Counted from the stretch's first letter, positions 7,186 through 15,646 are shown. The stretch: 33,521 bases of DNA from Oscillospiraceae bacterium (GCA_017887695.1 JAGHHM010000102.1:1-33521); one strand, 5' to 3'. A program made the numbers and translations. Notes: generated by a model from the letters alone, not told the origin.

Positions 7186-8112
7186 ATGAACAAACCGGTA
7201 CTGGTGGTCATGGCCGCCGGCATGGGCAGCCGTTACGGCGGCCTTAAGCAGATTGACCCTGTGGGCAACCACAACCAGCTTATCATCGACTACTCCATCT
7301 ATGACGCCCGCCGGGCGGGCTTTGAGACGGTGGTCTTTGTCATCAAGCACGAGATCGAGGATACCTTCAAGGCTGCCATCGGCGACCGGCTCAGCAAGGT
7401 CATCAATGTCAAATACGCTTTCCAGGAGCTTACCGACTTGCCCGCGGGCTATACCGTCCCCGAGGGCCGGGTGAAGCCTTGGGGCACCTGCCATGCCATC
7501 CTGGCCGCCCGCAAGGTGGTAGACGGCCCCTTCGCCGTTGTCAATGCCGACGACTATTACGGCCCTGAAGCTTTCCGTGAAATTTATCAGTACCTGGAGA
7601 GCCACAGCGACCAGGAAGGCTGCTATGAGTTTGCCATGGTGGGCTACCGTCTGGGCAACACCGTCACTGAGCACGGCCATGTGGCCCGGGGCGTGTGCGA
7701 GGAGGACGAAAACAACTACCTGATCCGGGTCACGGAGCGCACCAAGATTGAAAAGGACGGTGACAACGCCCGCTTCACCGAGGATGACGGCAAGACCTGG
7801 ACGCCCCTCTCCGGCGACACCATCGTATCCATGAACCTCTGGGGCTTCACCCGCAGCTTCCTCACCGAGGCGGATCAGCGCTTCCCTGCTTTCCTGGACA
7901 AGGCCCTTCAGGAAAATCCTATCAAGGGCGAATATTTCCTCCCCAGCGTAGTCACTCAGCTGCTGGAAGAGAAAAAGGCCCGGGTAAAGGTCCTGCGCAG
8001 CAGCGACAAGTGGTACGGCGTTACCTATAAAGAAGACAAGCCCGTGGTGGTGGCTGCCATCGCGGAGAAAACTGCGTCGGGCCTCTACCCCGACAAGCTC
8101 TGGGAGGTATGA
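7186..8112 (+). CDS. Sugar-phosphate nucleotidyltransferase (NTP-transferase fold)
   Basis: 308 residues. The N-terminal signature VVMAAGMGSRYGGLKQIDPVG is the nucleotide-binding loop of the pyrophosphorylase-type nucleotidyltransferases. NADDYYGPEAF gives the metal-binding Asp pair, and KPWGTCHAILAAR is the sugar-nucleotide segment. The reaction is expected to be UTP plus hexose(NAc) 1-phosphate giving UDP-sugar plus pyrophosphate. It lies between galE and nahK with only 4 bases before nahK, so it most likely activates the NahK product and/or Gal-1-P. The well-studied bifidobacterial pathway uses a GalT-type enzyme (LnpC) at this step; this protein is not of that family. Start at 7186 follows GAGGAGG with 9-base spacing. 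Exact substrate unproven. Confidence 0.85.
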   Translation: MNKPVLVVMAAGMGSRYGGLKQIDPVGNHNQLIIDYSIYDARRAGFETVVFVIKHEIEDTFKAAIGDRLSKVINVKYAFQELTDLPAGYTVPEGRVKPWGTCHAILAARKVVDGPFAVVNADDYYGPEAFREIYQYLESHSDQEGCYEFAMVGYRLGNTVTEHGHVARGVCEEDENNYLIRVTERTKIEKDGDNARFTEDDGKTWTPLSGDTIVSMNLWGFTRSFLTEADQRFPAFLDKALQENPIKGEYFLPSVVTQLLEEKKARVKVLRSSDKWYGVTYKEDKPVVVAAIAEKTASGLYPDKLWEV

Positions 8113-8116
8113 GATC

Positions 8117-9226
8117 ATGCAGCAGGCTGAACATTTCTTGCAGGACGCCCTGGCCGCCTTTGACTTTGGCGGCGAGATCGTAGGTGCCGTCCGCTACGGC
8201 TCCGGCCACATCAACGACACCTTCTGTGTCCACACTCAGCCCGGCGAGGATCCCTGCCGGCGGTTTATTCTCCAGCGTATCAGCGCCGCCGCTTTCCATC
8301 ATCCTGACCAGGTTATGAGCAACATCGCCGGTGTCACTGCCTATCTGGCCAAGGCCATTGCCGCTGCCGGCGGTGACCCCAGCCGGGAAACCATGACTGT
8401 GGTTCCCACCCGGGACGGTAAGAGCTTCTATACCGACAGCGAGGGCGGCGCCTGGCGTGTCTACCCCTTCATTGAGGGAACCATCTGCCTCCAGGCCGCG
8501 GAGACTCCTGAGCTGTTTGCCGCCTCCGCCCGGATTTTCGGCCGCTTTCAGCGGATGCTTAAGGACTACCCCGCGGATACCCTCTATGAGACCATTCCTC
8601 GCTTCCACGACACCGAGGACCGGCTGGCCAAGCTGAAGGCAGCGGTGGCCGCGGACGCCATGGGCCGGGTGAAGGATGTACAGCCGGAGCTGGAATTTGT
8701 GAAAAAGCGGGAGGCGGACTGTTCTGTGGCTCTCCAGGCCCTGCGGGATGGAAAGCTCCCCCTGCGGGTGACCCACAACGACACCAAGCTCAACAACGTC
8801 CTTATTGGCCGCGAGAGTGGCGAAGGTATTTGCGTCATTGACCTGGACACTGTGATGCCCGGCCTCTCCATCAACGACTTTGGCGACTCCATCCGCTTCG
8901 GAGCCAACCACAGTGCTGAGGATGAGCAGGATCTGTCCAAAGTGAACTTTGATCTTTCTCTGTACGAGGTGTACACCCAGGGCTTTCTGGAGGGCGCCGG
9001 CGGTGCCCTGACCCAAGCGGAGCTGGACTATCTTCCCTGGGGTGCCAAGCTTATGACCCTGGAATGTGGCATTCGCTTCCTCACTGATTATCTGGAGGGC
9101 GACCACTACTTCCGCATCCACCGGGAAGGCCAGAACCTGGATCGCTGCCGGACCCAGTTCAAGCTGGTGGCCGACATGGAGGAGCAGTGGGAAGCCATGA
9201 AGGCCGTGGTGGATAAGTACCGCTGA
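8117..9226 (+). CDS. nahK: N-acetylhexosamine 1-kinase
   Basis: 369 residues of the aminoglycoside-phosphotransferase/choline-kinase fold. It closely resembles Bifidobacterium NahK (LnpB) as I remember that sequence: VRYGSGHINDTF near 26-36, GGAWRVYPFIEGT at 110-122, the catalytic loop RVTHNDTKLNNVL at 217-229 (base Asp222), and the metal-binding VIDLDTVMPG at 240-249, followed by DFGDSIRFGAN. The family phosphorylates GlcNAc or GalNAc at the anomeric carbon with ATP, which prepares the HexNAc released by the phosphorylase for UDP activation. It starts 4 bases after the nucleotidyltransferase stop, with GGAGG upstream. A strong terminator follows. Confidence 0.92.
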   Translation: MQQAEHFLQDALAAFDFGGEIVGAVRYGSGHINDTFCVHTQPGEDPCRRFILQRISAAAFHHPDQVMSNIAGVTAYLAKAIAAAGGDPSRETMTVVPTRDGKSFYTDSEGGAWRVYPFIEGTICLQAAETPELFAASARIFGRFQRMLKDYPADTLYETIPRFHDTEDRLAKLKAAVAADAMGRVKDVQPELEFVKKREADCSVALQALRDGKLPLRVTHNDTKLNNVLIGRESGEGICVIDLDTVMPGLSINDFGDSIRFGANHSAEDEQDLSKVNFDLSLYEVYTQGFLEGAGGALTQAELDYLPWGAKLMTLECGIRFLTDYLEGDHYFRIHREGQNLDRCRTQFKLVADMEEQWEAMKAVVDKYR

Positions 9227-9260
9227 TTTTCCCGGGAAATCAGAAGTCACTTACATATTA

Positions 9261-9306
9261 AAAAACCATCCCCGCACCGCTTTCCTGCGGTGCGGGGATG
9301 GTTTTT
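9261..9306. terminator. Bidirectional rho-independent terminator between nahK and the MATE gene
   Basis: Perfect 15-bp stem (9266-9280 with 9287-9301), 6-base loop, a run of A before and of T after. It therefore ends the plus-strand nahK transcript and the convergent minus-strand MATE transcript. Confidence 0.92.
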
Positions 9307-9325
9307 CTGTTTAGAAGCCTGCGTT

Positions 9326-10684
9326 TTAACAGCTCAAAGTCGGTGCTTCCACTTTATTCGGACGGGTCAGCCGATGGCAGCAATAGAGGTATGCCGGTAT
9401 CAGGAACAGATCCGCCAGTACCCAGGCCGCCGGAGAAGCATAACAGGCAGCGGCAAAGCCAAAGGCAGGTACCAGGCAGCTTACCCCTGCCCGGGCCGCC
9501 ATCTCCAGTACCCCCGCCAGTGTGGCCAGAGGGGAGAAGCCCATGCCCTGAATCGTGAAGCGAACGATATTGACCAGAGACAGGGGGAAGAAAAACAGGG
9601 CGCTGATAATCAGATACTGACGGGCCAGCGGCAGCAGGGACGCGCTTTCCGCATCCAGGAACAGCATATTGAGGGGATCTGCCAAGAAGTACAAAGCTGC
9701 CAGGGATACAACAGAGTAGATAGCTCCCAGCAGCACACAGGCGCGCATTCCCTGGTGGAGCCGCTCCCATTTGGCAGCGCCTACATTCTGCCCGCCGTAG
9801 GTGGCCATGGTGGATCCCATAGCGTCAAAGGGGCAGCAGACGAACATGGATACCTTGCTGGCAGCGGTAACGGCGGTGACATACATGGTTCCCAGGCCGT
9901 TGACTGCCGCCTGGATCATGACGCTGCCAATGGCGGTAATGGAATACTGGAGTCCCATAGGAAGGCCCATCAGGCACAGGTTCGCCATCCGCTTTCTGTC
10001 CCAGCGCCAGTCCTCCCGGCTCATCTTCAGAATGGGGAAGCCCCGGCACATACGCACCAGGCACCCCACCCCCGCCAGCAGCTGGGCCAGCACTGTTGCG
10101 AAAGCCGCGCCAAACACATCCATATGGAAGTTGAGGATAAACACTACATCCAGCACAATGTTTACCAGGGAGGCAACGATCAGCCAGATCACTGGGGTCC
10201 GGCTGTCCCCCATGGCCCGCAGCACCGCAGCGGCGTAGTTATACAGGAAGTAGGCAGGCAGGCCCGCAAAAATAGTGACGATATACAGGTAGGAACGCTG
10301 GAAAATGTCGGTGGGGGTATTCATGGCGGTCAGGATGTCCTGGCAGAAAATCACCGTGGCGGCAGTCAGGGCAGCGCCGAAAAGGATGCACAGCCAGGTG
10401 CCGCCGGTAACATACCGCCGCAGCTCCTGCTGATCCCCGGCGCCAAATTGCTGGGCCACCGGGATGGCAAAGCCGCCGCAGATTCCGGCGCAGAAGCCTA
10501 CCACCAGGAAGTTGATGGAACCGGTGGCCCCCACGGCAGCCAGGGCCGCACCCCCCAGTGTCTTTCCTACGATGGCAGTGTCCACCACATTATACATCTG
10601 CTGGAACAGATAGCCAAACAGCAGCGGAATACCAAAGCTCAATATCAGCCGCATGGGGCTGCCCTTGGTCAGGTCTTTTGTCAT
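9326..10684 (-). CDS. MATE family multidrug/cation efflux transporter
   Basis: 452 residues, about twelve hydrophobic helices in two related halves. The first half opens with MTKDLTKGSPMRLILSFGIPLLFGYLFQQMYNVVDTAIVG, the DinF/NorM-like start typical of clostridial MATE exporters; the second half has MGLPMGLQYSITAIGSVMIQ. The family exports organic cations or metabolites using a Na+ or H+ gradient. ATG at 10684 follows AGAGAGG with 8-base spacing. It is transcribed alone from its own promoter and converges on the nahK operon. Substrate unknown; no regulator is adjacent. Confidence 0.92.
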   Translation of the reverse strand: MTKDLTKGSPMRLILSFGIPLLFGYLFQQMYNVVDTAIVGKTLGGAALAAVGATGSINFLVVGFCAGICGGFAIPVAQQFGAGDQQELRRYVTGGTWLCILFGAALTAATVIFCQDILTAMNTPTDIFQRSYLYIVTIFAGLPAYFLYNYAAAVLRAMGDSRTPVIWLIVASLVNIVLDVVFILNFHMDVFGAAFATVLAQLLAGVGCLVRMCRGFPILKMSREDWRWDRKRMANLCLMGLPMGLQYSITAIGSVMIQAAVNGLGTMYVTAVTAASKVSMFVCCPFDAMGSTMATYGGQNVGAAKWERLHQGMRACVLLGAIYSVVSLAALYFLADPLNMLFLDAESASLLPLARQYLIISALFFFPLSLVNIVRFTIQGMGFSPLATLAGVLEMAARAGVSCLVPAFGFAAACYASPAAWVLADLFLIPAYLYCCHRLTRPNKVEAPTLSC

Positions 10685-10730
10685 AAGCGCAACCTCTCTT
10701 TAAGATCAAATGTCGTTCGTAATCAGCATG

Positions 10731-10758
10731 ATTATAGAGGTTTCCGCCAGAAAAGCAA
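10731..10758 (-). promoter_or_regulatory. Promoter of the MATE exporter gene
   Basis: Minus-strand TTGCTT (10753-10758) and TATAAT (10731-10736), 16-base spacing, about 47 bases before the start codon. Confidence 0.65.
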
Positions 10759-10789
10759 GCGTCATTTTATGTAATATTGTTTTTTCTCA

Positions 10790-10849
10790 GGGATTGTCCC
10801 TTGTGCAGAATGTTCTGCTGCTCTGAACGGCTCCGTGGGATATTCCCAC
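10790..10849. repeat. Cluster of three short perfect dyads in the MATE/DUF4438 intergenic region
   Basis: GGGA-TTG-TCCC (10790-10800), GCAGAA-TG-TTCTGC (10805-10818) and GTGGGA-TAT-TCCCAC (10835-10849) within 60 bases. No coding frame, known riboswitch or small RNA that I recognise explains them. They may be operators or part of an unannotated RNA. The rest of the 10685-10985 gap holds only the two promoters. Confidence 0.4.
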
Positions 10850-10918
10850 CAACTGAATGCAGCCCCCCCAGCTGACTGCCTGCGGCGGAGTTTTCATCAA
10901 TTTTTGTCTCCCGGGGGC

Positions 10919-10947
10919 TTTCAATGGCTGGACAAATGTGGTAGAGT
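10919..10947 (+). promoter_or_regulatory. Possible promoter of the DUF4438 gene
   Basis: TTTCAA (10919-10924) and TAGAGT (10942-10947) at 17-base spacing, about 38 bases before the start. The match is modest. Confidence 0.4.
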
Positions 10948-10985
10948 ATACGCAGTAAAAATCTATATGAAAAGGAGAAAAAACG

Positions 10986-11843
10986 ATGCTCAGAACAAAC
11001 CGTGAAGATCTTCCTATGCTGCTGGTCCAGGGCCAGGTGCGCCACTCCAAGGGGAGCATGGCCTACCGCCACACCATTGACGGCGAGCCCTTTACCCTGC
11101 CGGGTACCGGCGGCATCACCCTCAACGCCAAGATCGGCGACCGGTGCGTAGGCTGGGCCGCCGACCACCTGGAGCCCGGCGTCACCGCCCGGAATGAGAA
11201 CGACGAATACAACGCCGCCCTTCAGGGACTCAGCTGCATCGGCAACACCGCCATTGTCACCAGCGGCGATGCCAAGGGCGCCCGGGGCTTTGTCACCGGC
11301 AAGCACGGCGGCTGCGAGCACCTGCTGTGCTACTTTGACCAGGAAACTATGGAGAAAATGTCCATCGGCGACAAGATTGATGTGCGCAGCCAGGGCCAGG
11401 GCATGAAGCTGCTGGACTACCCGGATATCCTGCTGCGGAACATGAGCCCGGAGCTGCTGGAGAAGATGAACATTACCGAGGTGGATGGTAAGCTGCGGGT
11501 AGGCGTGGCCAAGATCGTGCCCGGCTGCATTATGGGTTCCGGCCTGGGGGCCTCCACCTCCTACTACGGCGACTACGACATTACCCTCCACGACAAGAAG
11601 CTGTCCGCTGAATATGGCCTGGACAAGCTGCGCTTCGGCGACATCGTGGCTATTCTGGACGCGGACACCCGCTACGGCCGCAACTTCATCACCGGCGCTA
11701 TTACCATCGGCGTAGTGGTCCACTCCGACTGCATCCTCGCTGGCCACGGCCCTGGCGTCACCACTCTCATGACCTGCAAGACACCTCTCATCGAGGCTGT
11801 CATCGACGAGGGCGCCAACCTGGCAGACTACTTCGTCAAATAA
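10986..11843 (+). CDS. DUF4438 domain-containing protein
   Basis: 285 residues, single gene. It matches the DUF4438 family in its glycine-rich blocks: TLPGTGGITLNAKIGDRCVGW near 38-58, then GARGFVTGKHGGCEHL, CIMGSGLGASTSYYGDYDI and GPGVTTLMT. It has no signal peptide or membrane segment, so it is cytoplasmic. The family has been structurally characterised (Thermotoga member) but, to my knowledge, its activity is not established; the conserved His/Asp/Cys residues leave an enzymatic role open. ATG at 10986 follows AAAGGAG with 8-base spacing. It has its own promoter and terminator and no informative neighbour. Confidence 0.85.
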   Translation: MLRTNREDLPMLLVQGQVRHSKGSMAYRHTIDGEPFTLPGTGGITLNAKIGDRCVGWAADHLEPGVTARNENDEYNAALQGLSCIGNTAIVTSGDAKGARGFVTGKHGGCEHLLCYFDQETMEKMSIGDKIDVRSQGQGMKLLDYPDILLRNMSPELLEKMNITEVDGKLRVGVAKIVPGCIMGSGLGASTSYYGDYDITLHDKKLSAEYGLDKLRFGDIVAILDADTRYGRNFITGAITIGVVVHSDCILAGHGPGVTTLMTCKTPLIEAVIDEGANLADYFVK

Positions 11844-11856
11844 GAAATATATCTGC

Positions 11857-11891
11857 AAAAAAGGGAAGGCCTATGGAGGCCTTCCCTTTTT
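11857..11891. terminator. Bidirectional terminator after the DUF4438 gene
   Basis: Ten-bp stem GGGAAGGCCT (11863-11872 with 11877-11886), 4-base loop, flanked by six A and five T. It serves the plus-strand DUF4438 gene and the convergent ktrA transcript. Confidence 0.9.
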
Positions 11892-11957
11892 CTTCTGATT
11901 TCTATTCTTCTGTTGGCTCCATTCCCCGGAAAGGTTCCGCCCTTTCAGAGAATTGCC

Positions 11958-12602
11958 TCAGCGGATAACCTTCTGGATATCCTCGCTGCGGCCCAGCACC
12001 AGGAGATGCTCCTCCTCCCGGAACATATAGTCCGGGTGAAGGTTGGGGCGGATGACGCCGTCCTTGATAACCGCAATCACCGTCATATTGTATTTCACCC
12101 GGAAATTCAGCTCCTTCAGGCTCTTGCCCAGCCAGCGCTTAAGGGGCTGAAGCTCATAGATGGAATAGTCCGCGTTAAGGCGGATGCAGTCGAAGATATT
12201 GTCCGAGCTGGCACTGACGGCAATGCTGGTGGCGATTTCCCGCTCGGGATAGATGATCTCATCGGCGCCATTGCGCAAAAGGAACTTGGCATGGGTGTCG
12301 TCATCCGCCTTGCTGAATACCCGTTTGGCCCCCAGCTCCTTGAGGAGGCTGGTGATCTGGAGGCTGCTGAGGACATTGGATCCCAGGCACACAAAGCACA
12401 CGTCAAAATTGTCCACACTGAAGGACCGCAGTACATCCACGTTGGTACAGTCCCCCACTTTGGCGCTGACCACATAGGGCAGCACATCCTCCAGAGCCTC
12501 TCCGGACTTGTCCACCGCCATGATCTCACAGCGCTGTTGGGCAAGAGCATGGCACAGGTGGTGGCCGAAGGATCCCAGGCCAATAATCAAAAATGACTTC
12601 AT
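11958..12602 (-). CDS. ktrA: Ktr/Trk potassium uptake regulatory subunit
   Basis: 214-residue cytosolic gating ring subunit of the Ktr K+ channel/transporter. The RCK_N Rossmann domain begins MKSFLIIGLGSFGHHLCHAL (GxGxxG) with the acidic strand end at AVDKS. An RCK_C domain follows from about 135 (LQPLKRWLGKSLKELNFR, then REEEHLLVLGRSEDIQKV). These proteins bind ATP/ADP/NAD and, in some cases, c-di-AMP. ATG at 12602 is preferred; AAAGGGAGA lies about ten bases upstream. It is 19 bases downstream of the membrane subunit and ends at the shared terminator. Confidence 0.92.
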   Translation of the reverse strand: MKSFLIIGLGSFGHHLCHALAQQRCEIMAVDKSGEALEDVLPYVVSAKVGDCTNVDVLRSFSVDNFDVCFVCLGSNVLSSLQITSLLKELGAKRVFSKADDDTHAKFLLRNGADEIIYPEREIATSIAVSASSDNIFDCIRLNADYSIYELQPLKRWLGKSLKELNFRVKYNMTVIAVIKDGVIRPNLHPDYMFREEEHLLVLGRSEDIQKVIR

Positions 12603-12621
12603 CGCAAGCAATCTCCCTTTC

Positions 12622-14019
12622 TCAACCGATTGTAATCCGTTCCTGAGGCAGCGTCACCGGCGGCAGAGCCTTCTTCTCCAGCAGAGCCACCGCAAAGGAA
12701 ATACTGCCTACCCGGCCGCAGTACATCAGGAAAATAATGACGGCCCGGCTGAACTGGGACAGGCTCCGGGTCACGCCGGTGCTCATACCCACCGTACCGA
12801 TGGCGGAAAACGCCTCAAACAATACATCTGTCAGCGGCAGGGTCTGCACACCGCAGATCAGCAGCACTCCGCCCAGCACCAGGAACAGGTTGGTAAACAG
12901 TACAGACGTGGCCTTCTTCAACGCGTCATCCCCGATACTGCGGCCAAAAATATGGGTGCTCTGCTCCCGCCGCACACCGGCAATGGTATGGAGCAGGATC
13001 ACCGCAATGGTAGTGGTCTTGATACCGCCGGCAGTGGAACCAGGGCTGCCGCCGATGAACATAAGGGCCATGGTCAAAAGGAGGCTCCCAGAGCTGAGGG
13101 AAGCGGTGTCAGTGGTATTGAAGCCGGCGGTGCGGGGCGTAACGGCGTCGAACAGCGCCGCCAGGATCTGCTCTCCCAGAGGCCGCCCCGCCCCCAAATT
13201 GTTCCGCTCGAAGAGGAAAAACAGCAGCGCGCTGCCAAAAATCAGCAGTGTGGTGGTGAAAAGCACCACCTTGGTCTGCAGTCGGTAGTGCCGCCAGTGC
13301 CAGCGGTTGCGCAGCACATCATCCCACACCAGGAAACCAATACCACCTACGATGATCAGGCCCATCAAGGTAAGGCTTACCAGAGGGTCGTCCACATAGG
13401 CCACAAAGGAGGAGTACTTCCCGCTGTGGGGGCCCATAAGATCAAAGCCCGCATTACAGAAAGCGGAAACGGAATGCCATATTCCATAGTAAATTCCCCG
13501 CTCCAGGCCAAAATCCTCCACAAAGCGCAGGGACAGCAGCACCGCTCCCAGGCCCTCCACCAGCAATGTACCGAAAAAGATCCGCTTAACGAAGGGGATG
13601 ATGCCGCTGAGCTGGTAGTGACTGATGCTCTCCACCACCACCTCCCGCTGCCGCAAGCCCAGCCGCCGCCGCAGCAGCAGCATAAACAACGTGGCAATGG
13701 TCATAAAGCCCAGGCCGCCCACCTGGATCATGGCAATGATTACGATCTGGCCAAACACACTCCAGTAGGTACCGGTATCCTGTACCACCAGGCCGGTAAC
13801 GCAGGTAGCAGAGGTAGCCGTAAACAAGGCGTCTCCAAAGGAAGCACCTCCGGGAACTTGGGTGGAAAACGGCAGCATCAGCAAAAATGTCCCCACCAGA
13901 ATGATAATGAAAAAACCAAGGGCAATAATCTGCAAGCTGGAAAGTTTGGCTTTTTCCGCTCGCTTCTCTTCAACACAGGAAACCGCCTCCTCCCTTTGGG
14001 TATTCTGTCCCCGGCCCAT
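12622..14019 (-). CDS. ktrB: Ktr/Trk potassium uptake membrane subunit
   Basis: About 465 residues of the TrkH/KtrB superfamily, four M1-P-M2 units that form the ion pore. The four filter loops are visible: ATSATCVTGL (about 68-77), SAFCNAGFD, PRTAGFNTTD and SAIGTVGMSTG. They alternate with hydrophobic helices; FIGGSPGSTAGGIKT is the intramembrane gate region. The start is unsettled. The conserved part begins at LSSLQIIALGFF; ATG 14019 is given, but no good ribosome site precedes it, and GTG at 14112 is an alternative. A GGGAGGAGG further in (near 13990) has no in-frame start codon behind it. Translation into ktrA is likely coupled. Confidence 0.88.
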   Translation of the reverse strand: MGRGQNTQREEAVSCVEEKRAEKAKLSSLQIIALGFFIIILVGTFLLMLPFSTQVPGGASFGDALFTATSATCVTGLVVQDTGTYWSVFGQIVIIAMIQVGGLGFMTIATLFMLLLRRRLGLRQREVVVESISHYQLSGIIPFVKRIFFGTLLVEGLGAVLLSLRFVEDFGLERGIYYGIWHSVSAFCNAGFDLMGPHSGKYSSFVAYVDDPLVSLTLMGLIIVGGIGFLVWDDVLRNRWHWRHYRLQTKVVLFTTTLLIFGSALLFFLFERNNLGAGRPLGEQILAALFDAVTPRTAGFNTTDTASLSSGSLLLTMALMFIGGSPGSTAGGIKTTTIAVILLHTIAGVRREQSTHIFGRSIGDDALKKATSVLFTNLFLVLGGVLLICGVQTLPLTDVLFEAFSAIGTVGMSTGVTRSLSQFSRAVIIFLMYCGRVGSISFAVALLEKKALPPVTLPQERITIG

Positions 14020-14190
14020 TCCGGGGAGAGCTTTGCGCTTCCTGACAGCCCAACCCAGGCGGACGGAGGCCCAAACAGCGAATAGCGGCCCATTCAAAGC
14101 CGGTATCCACACAGCAATAGAGCCTCATGGTACCACAGTTCATAAAGGAGCGCAATAGCCGCCCCTTCCTTCTCCCAGGAACTTCATGGC

Positions 14191-14225
14191 AAAAAACAGC
14201 CCGGCCAATGTATCTGGCCGGGCTG
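14191..14225 (-). terminator. Terminator of the polysaccharide deacetylase gene
   Basis: Minus-strand 11-bp stem CAGCCCGGCCA (14215-14225 with 14197-14207), 7-base loop, followed by six T. Confidence 0.9.
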
Positions 14226-14249
14226 AGACATTCCAACAAATCAGCTTCT

Positions 14250-15536
14250 TTACAGGGACGCCGGCAGATCGGTACTGCCAGCGCCGGAACTTCCCTCTCC
14301 CGCGGCAGCGCCGCCTTCAGGGGCAGGCGTCTCCTGCGGGTTCTCCTCTCCGGATGGCGCAGCTGGGACTGAGGGCTTTTCCGGCCGGACCGTTTCCGCC
14401 CCGCCGGAGCCGTCCAGGACAACTGTATCGCCGGGAACTTCTGTGGAGCCTGGATCGGCAGGATCTGTTCCGCCGTCTGGCTTTCCGGGCTGCGCCTCAC
14501 CAGCCGGAGGCTGGACCGTCTCATCAGAGTGGACGCTGTCTGCCGCCTCATCTTTTGTCCCGTTCCCTCCGGCAGATCCATCGGGCAGCACCGCCGGCGT
14601 ATCTGTCCGGCCATGGGTGGTAAAATATGTATATCCGAAAAATTCACCAGGTTCCAGCAGCTCGCCGTAATAGTAGGCCATCAGTTCGCTGACAGTAACC
14701 AACTGATACCCCTTCTCTATCAGCCAGGGGACCAGAACACGCACCGCTTCCACCGTGCTTTCATAGATGCTGTGGAGCAGGACAACTTCTCCGTCCAGGC
14801 TGTCAAGGGACTGGACATAGGAGACGACCTTATCCGTGTCCTTGCTCATCCAATCCTCTGTATCCACCGTCCAGGTGATCACCGTGCGGCCAGTACCGTG
14901 TTTTACGGTCTTGTTCACTGCGCCGTAGGGCGGGCGCACCAGAGTGGGCGCAAATCCCACCGCATTGATGAAAGCCTCATCTGCCGTATCCAGGTCCTTT
15001 TCCAGAGCCGATGCATTGAGCTTGCTGAGGTCCTTGTGGGCGTTGGAGTGACTTCCGATCTCACAGCCCAGCTCCGCCATGCGGCTGAGCGGCTCAGGGC
15101 AGTTGGCTACATTGCGGCCCACCTCAAAGAAGGTGGCCACAGCGTGGTTTTCTTCTAGGATATCCAGAATCTGATCGGTATACACCGCATGGGGGCCATC
15201 ATCAAAGGTCAGAGCCACCATAGGCTTGGTGGGATCTATTGTACGGACATAGGGCTCTTCCGGTTCCTGAGGAGGGTCTGTGGACGGCACATCCACCGGG
15301 AGATCTGTCTCACCCTCGTCAGGCTCCTGTACATCCGGCTCCTCCGGCACAGAGGGCTCCTCTTTGCCGTCCGTCACACCGGCGATCCCCCCTGGATGGG
15401 AAGGCACCTGAGGCTCCTCTCCCCGGAGAGGGTGCTCCGCATGATCAACACCGGCCGCACCGGCAACTCTGCCTCCACAGGCGGTACAGCCCAGCAGAAG
15501 AGCAACTATTAATAAAAAGGAAAAGACACGTTTCAT
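14250..15536 (-). CDS. Lipoprotein polysaccharide deacetylase (carbohydrate esterase 4)
   Basis: 428 residues. The signal sequence MKRVFSFLLIVALLLGC gives a lipid-attached Cys17 (Cys20 possible). An acidic Pro/Glu linker runs to about 95. The NodB domain follows: TFDDGP (110-115, catalytic base and metal Asp), SHSNAH (metal His pair, 162-167), RPPYG (201-205), DTEDW (about 225-229) and VLLHS (253-257). The family removes N-acetyl groups from peptidoglycan or other polymers outside the membrane. From about residue 312 there is a ~115-residue tail rich in Pro, Gly, Glu and Ser with no recognisable fold. ATG 15536 follows AAGGAAGG. The gene ends at its own terminator and lies after the macrodomain-like gene. 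Confidence 0.9.
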   Translation of the reverse strand: MKRVFSFLLIVALLLGCTACGGRVAGAAGVDHAEHPLRGEEPQVPSHPGGIAGVTDGKEEPSVPEEPDVQEPDEGETDLPVDVPSTDPPQEPEEPYVRTIDPTKPMVALTFDDGPHAVYTDQILDILEENHAVATFFEVGRNVANCPEPLSRMAELGCEIGSHSNAHKDLSKLNASALEKDLDTADEAFINAVGFAPTLVRPPYGAVNKTVKHGTGRTVITWTVDTEDWMSKDTDKVVSYVQSLDSLDGEVVLLHSIYESTVEAVRVLVPWLIEKGYQLVTVSELMAYYYGELLEPGEFFGYTYFTTHGRTDTPAVLPDGSAGGNGTKDEAADSVHSDETVQPPAGEAQPGKPDGGTDPADPGSTEVPGDTVVLDGSGGAETVRPEKPSVPAAPSGEENPQETPAPEGGAAAGEGSSGAGSTDLPASL

Positions 15537-15576
15537 GGCAAGGGGGCCTTCCTTCGACAGTATTTTGCATAATCCT

Positions 15577-15605
15577 ATTATCCATGGAAGCGTCCCCAAA
15601 AGCAA
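15577..15605 (-). promoter_or_regulatory. Promoter of the polysaccharide deacetylase gene
   Basis: Minus-strand TTGCTT (15600-15605) and GATAAT (15577-15582), 17-base spacing, about 41 bases before the start codon. Confidence 0.55.
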
Positions 15606-15646
15606 GGCAGAAATTATGAAGAATTGTAAAGGTTTGGTGACAATAG

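Noticed and set aside
12508-14085. 525-codon plus-strand open frame over ktrB
   Set aside because: Antisense shadow of an unmistakable TrkH/KtrB gene; Gln/His-rich translation with no known motif.
13878-14093. Alternative ktrB start at the GTG behind GGGAGGAGG
   Set aside because: That GTG is in a different frame and leads to an unrelated translation, unless a sequencing frameshift exists.
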